From NCBI GenBank assembly GCA_030044775.1, contig JASICF010000456.1, positions 1 through 6,586 on the forward strand: DNA of 6,586 nt, in the 5' to 3' direction. Positions 6,183 to 6,586 of the stretch are shown here, piece after piece; positions within the stretch are counted from its first letter, which is position 1, and each line of letters starts with the position of its first letter. This DNA is from Candidatus Sulfotelmatobacter sp. Its GTDB lineage: Bacteria > Acidobacteriota > Terriglobia > Terriglobales > Acidobacteriaceae. Made by a program: the position numbers and the translations under genes. Below the pieces are notes generated by a model. The model saw only the letters and a list, made by a program, of their open reading frames with translations. It was not told where the DNA came from and did no database searches.

Positions 6183-6258
6183 CTCCGGCATCCGCGTTCT
6201 GGCCGGGACCGAATACAGCAGGAATTTGCGTGTGCTGTGCGCCACGAAAGCCTCATAG
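6043..6258 (+). pseudogene. vapC remnant: C-terminal half of a PIN-domain toxin
   Basis: In the frame one base shifted from the antitoxin, bases 6043-6258 encode QRYWAIVDSW, then FGHQQVTDAYLLGLAIKEHG and VLVTFDSGIRVLAGTEYSRN, ending LRVLCATKAS. This is the C-terminal half of a VapC-type PIN ribonuclease. The TDAYL Asp and TFD Asp are the last two active-site acids of the fold. The N-terminal strand with the first catalytic Asp (typically LLDVNVLIAL) and the middle Glu are absent anywhere upstream; about 70 residues of a roughly 135-residue protein are missing. A GTG at 6025 opens this frame, but the product would lack half the active site. The stop (6256-6258) lies one base from the ffh stop on the other strand. 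Most likely an internal deletion spanning the vapB 3' end and vapC 5' half. Confidence 0.8.
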
Positions 6259-6259
6259 T

Positions 6260-6586
6260 CTACATCCCTGGCAGCTTCATCCCCGCCATTCTGCGCGCGA
6301 AGCTTGGTTTGCCCATCTGCTTGAACATTTTTCTCATCTGCGCGTACTGGCGCAGCAGGTTGTTTACTTCCTGCACACTCGTGCCCGAGCCGCGGGCGAT
6401 GCGTTTGCGCCGGCTGCCGTTAATTACCTCGTGATGATTGCGCTCGTGCATGGTCATCGAGTTGATGATGGCCTCGACGCGGTTGATCTGTTTTTCGTCG
6501 ACATGATCGGCCGCTTTCTGCAGGCCGGAAAAAGGGCCAATGCTCGGCAGCATGCCGATCAGGTTTTTCATCGATCCCATCTTTTT
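6260..6586 (-). CDS. ffh: Signal recognition particle protein Ffh (SRP54), C-terminal part, cut by the right window edge
   Basis: Ffh binds 4.5S/SRP RNA and the signal sequences of nascent membrane proteins, delivering ribosomes to FtsY at the membrane. The visible 108 residues are the M domain: KKMGSMKNLIGMLP at the start, RVEAIINSMTMHER (36-49), the RNA-binding helix-turn-helix segment INGSRRKRIARGSG (55-68), VQEVNNLLRQYAQMRKMFKQ (71-90) and a Met-rich tail ending AGMKLPGM. The methionines suit the hydrophobic signal-binding groove. About 340 residues (N and G GTPase domains) lie beyond the right edge. The gene is read toward the decayed vapBC locus. rpsP, which often follows ffh in bacteria, is not downstream here. 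The frame is intact up to its TAG. Confidence 0.95.
   Translation of the reverse strand, partial: KKMGSMKNLIGMLPSIGPFSGLQKAADHVDEKQINRVEAIINSMTMHERNHHEVINGSRRKRIARGSGTSVQEVNNLLRQYAQMRKMFKQMGKPSFARRMAGMKLPGM

Noticed and set aside
1..6586. CRISPR array, tRNA or rRNA gene, transposase, defence island
   Set aside because: No spaced direct repeats, cloverleaf, rRNA-like stretch or recombinase-type protein was found on either strand. The only defence-type element is the decayed vapBC.

Overview
The window reads as ordinary, gene-dense bacterial chromosome with moderately high G+C. Protein style is the main hint to the host. The M1-like periplasmic protein, the peroxiredoxin-like protein with an RGRWCPFC site, and an intergenic palindrome built on a TGAGCGAAGCGAAG core all recall soil Acidobacteriota (Terriglobia-type). 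This assignment is from memory of similar sequences, not from a search.

Layout, left to right. (1) The N-terminal 220 residues of succinyl-CoA synthetase beta (sucC) lie on the minus strand and run off the left edge, with a recognisable promoter in the divergent spacer. (2) trpD (anthranilate phosphoribosyltransferase) is on the plus strand, followed 6 bp later by a small conserved hypothetical gene, probably co-transcribed. (3) On the minus strand, rlmB (SPOUT-class 23S rRNA 2'-O-ribose methyltransferase) is followed, with a 4-base ATGA overlap, by a secreted 572-residue M1-peptidase-like protein that lacks a usable zinc site. (4) A peroxiredoxin-like gene, also minus strand, lies upstream of rlmB. 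The two are separated by a spacer holding a large imperfect palindrome (34-nt arms). (5) A plus-strand vapBC toxin-antitoxin locus has decayed. The antitoxin N-terminus is intact, but its 3' end is joined out of frame to the last third of a PIN-domain toxin, so the toxin catalytic N-terminus is gone. (6) The C-terminal M domain of Ffh (SRP54) is on the minus strand and runs off the right edge. Its stop codon is one base from the toxin remnant's stop.

Most genes are housekeeping (TCA cycle, tryptophan synthesis, rRNA modification, protein targeting, peroxide defence) and do not form one pathway. I see no RNA genes, CRISPR array, transposase, or clearly new multi-gene system. The points most worth a second look are a decoy copy of the PRPP-binding glycine loop inserted in TrpD, the collapsed vapBC locus, the metal-site-less M1-like protein coupled to rlmB, and the large intergenic palindrome.
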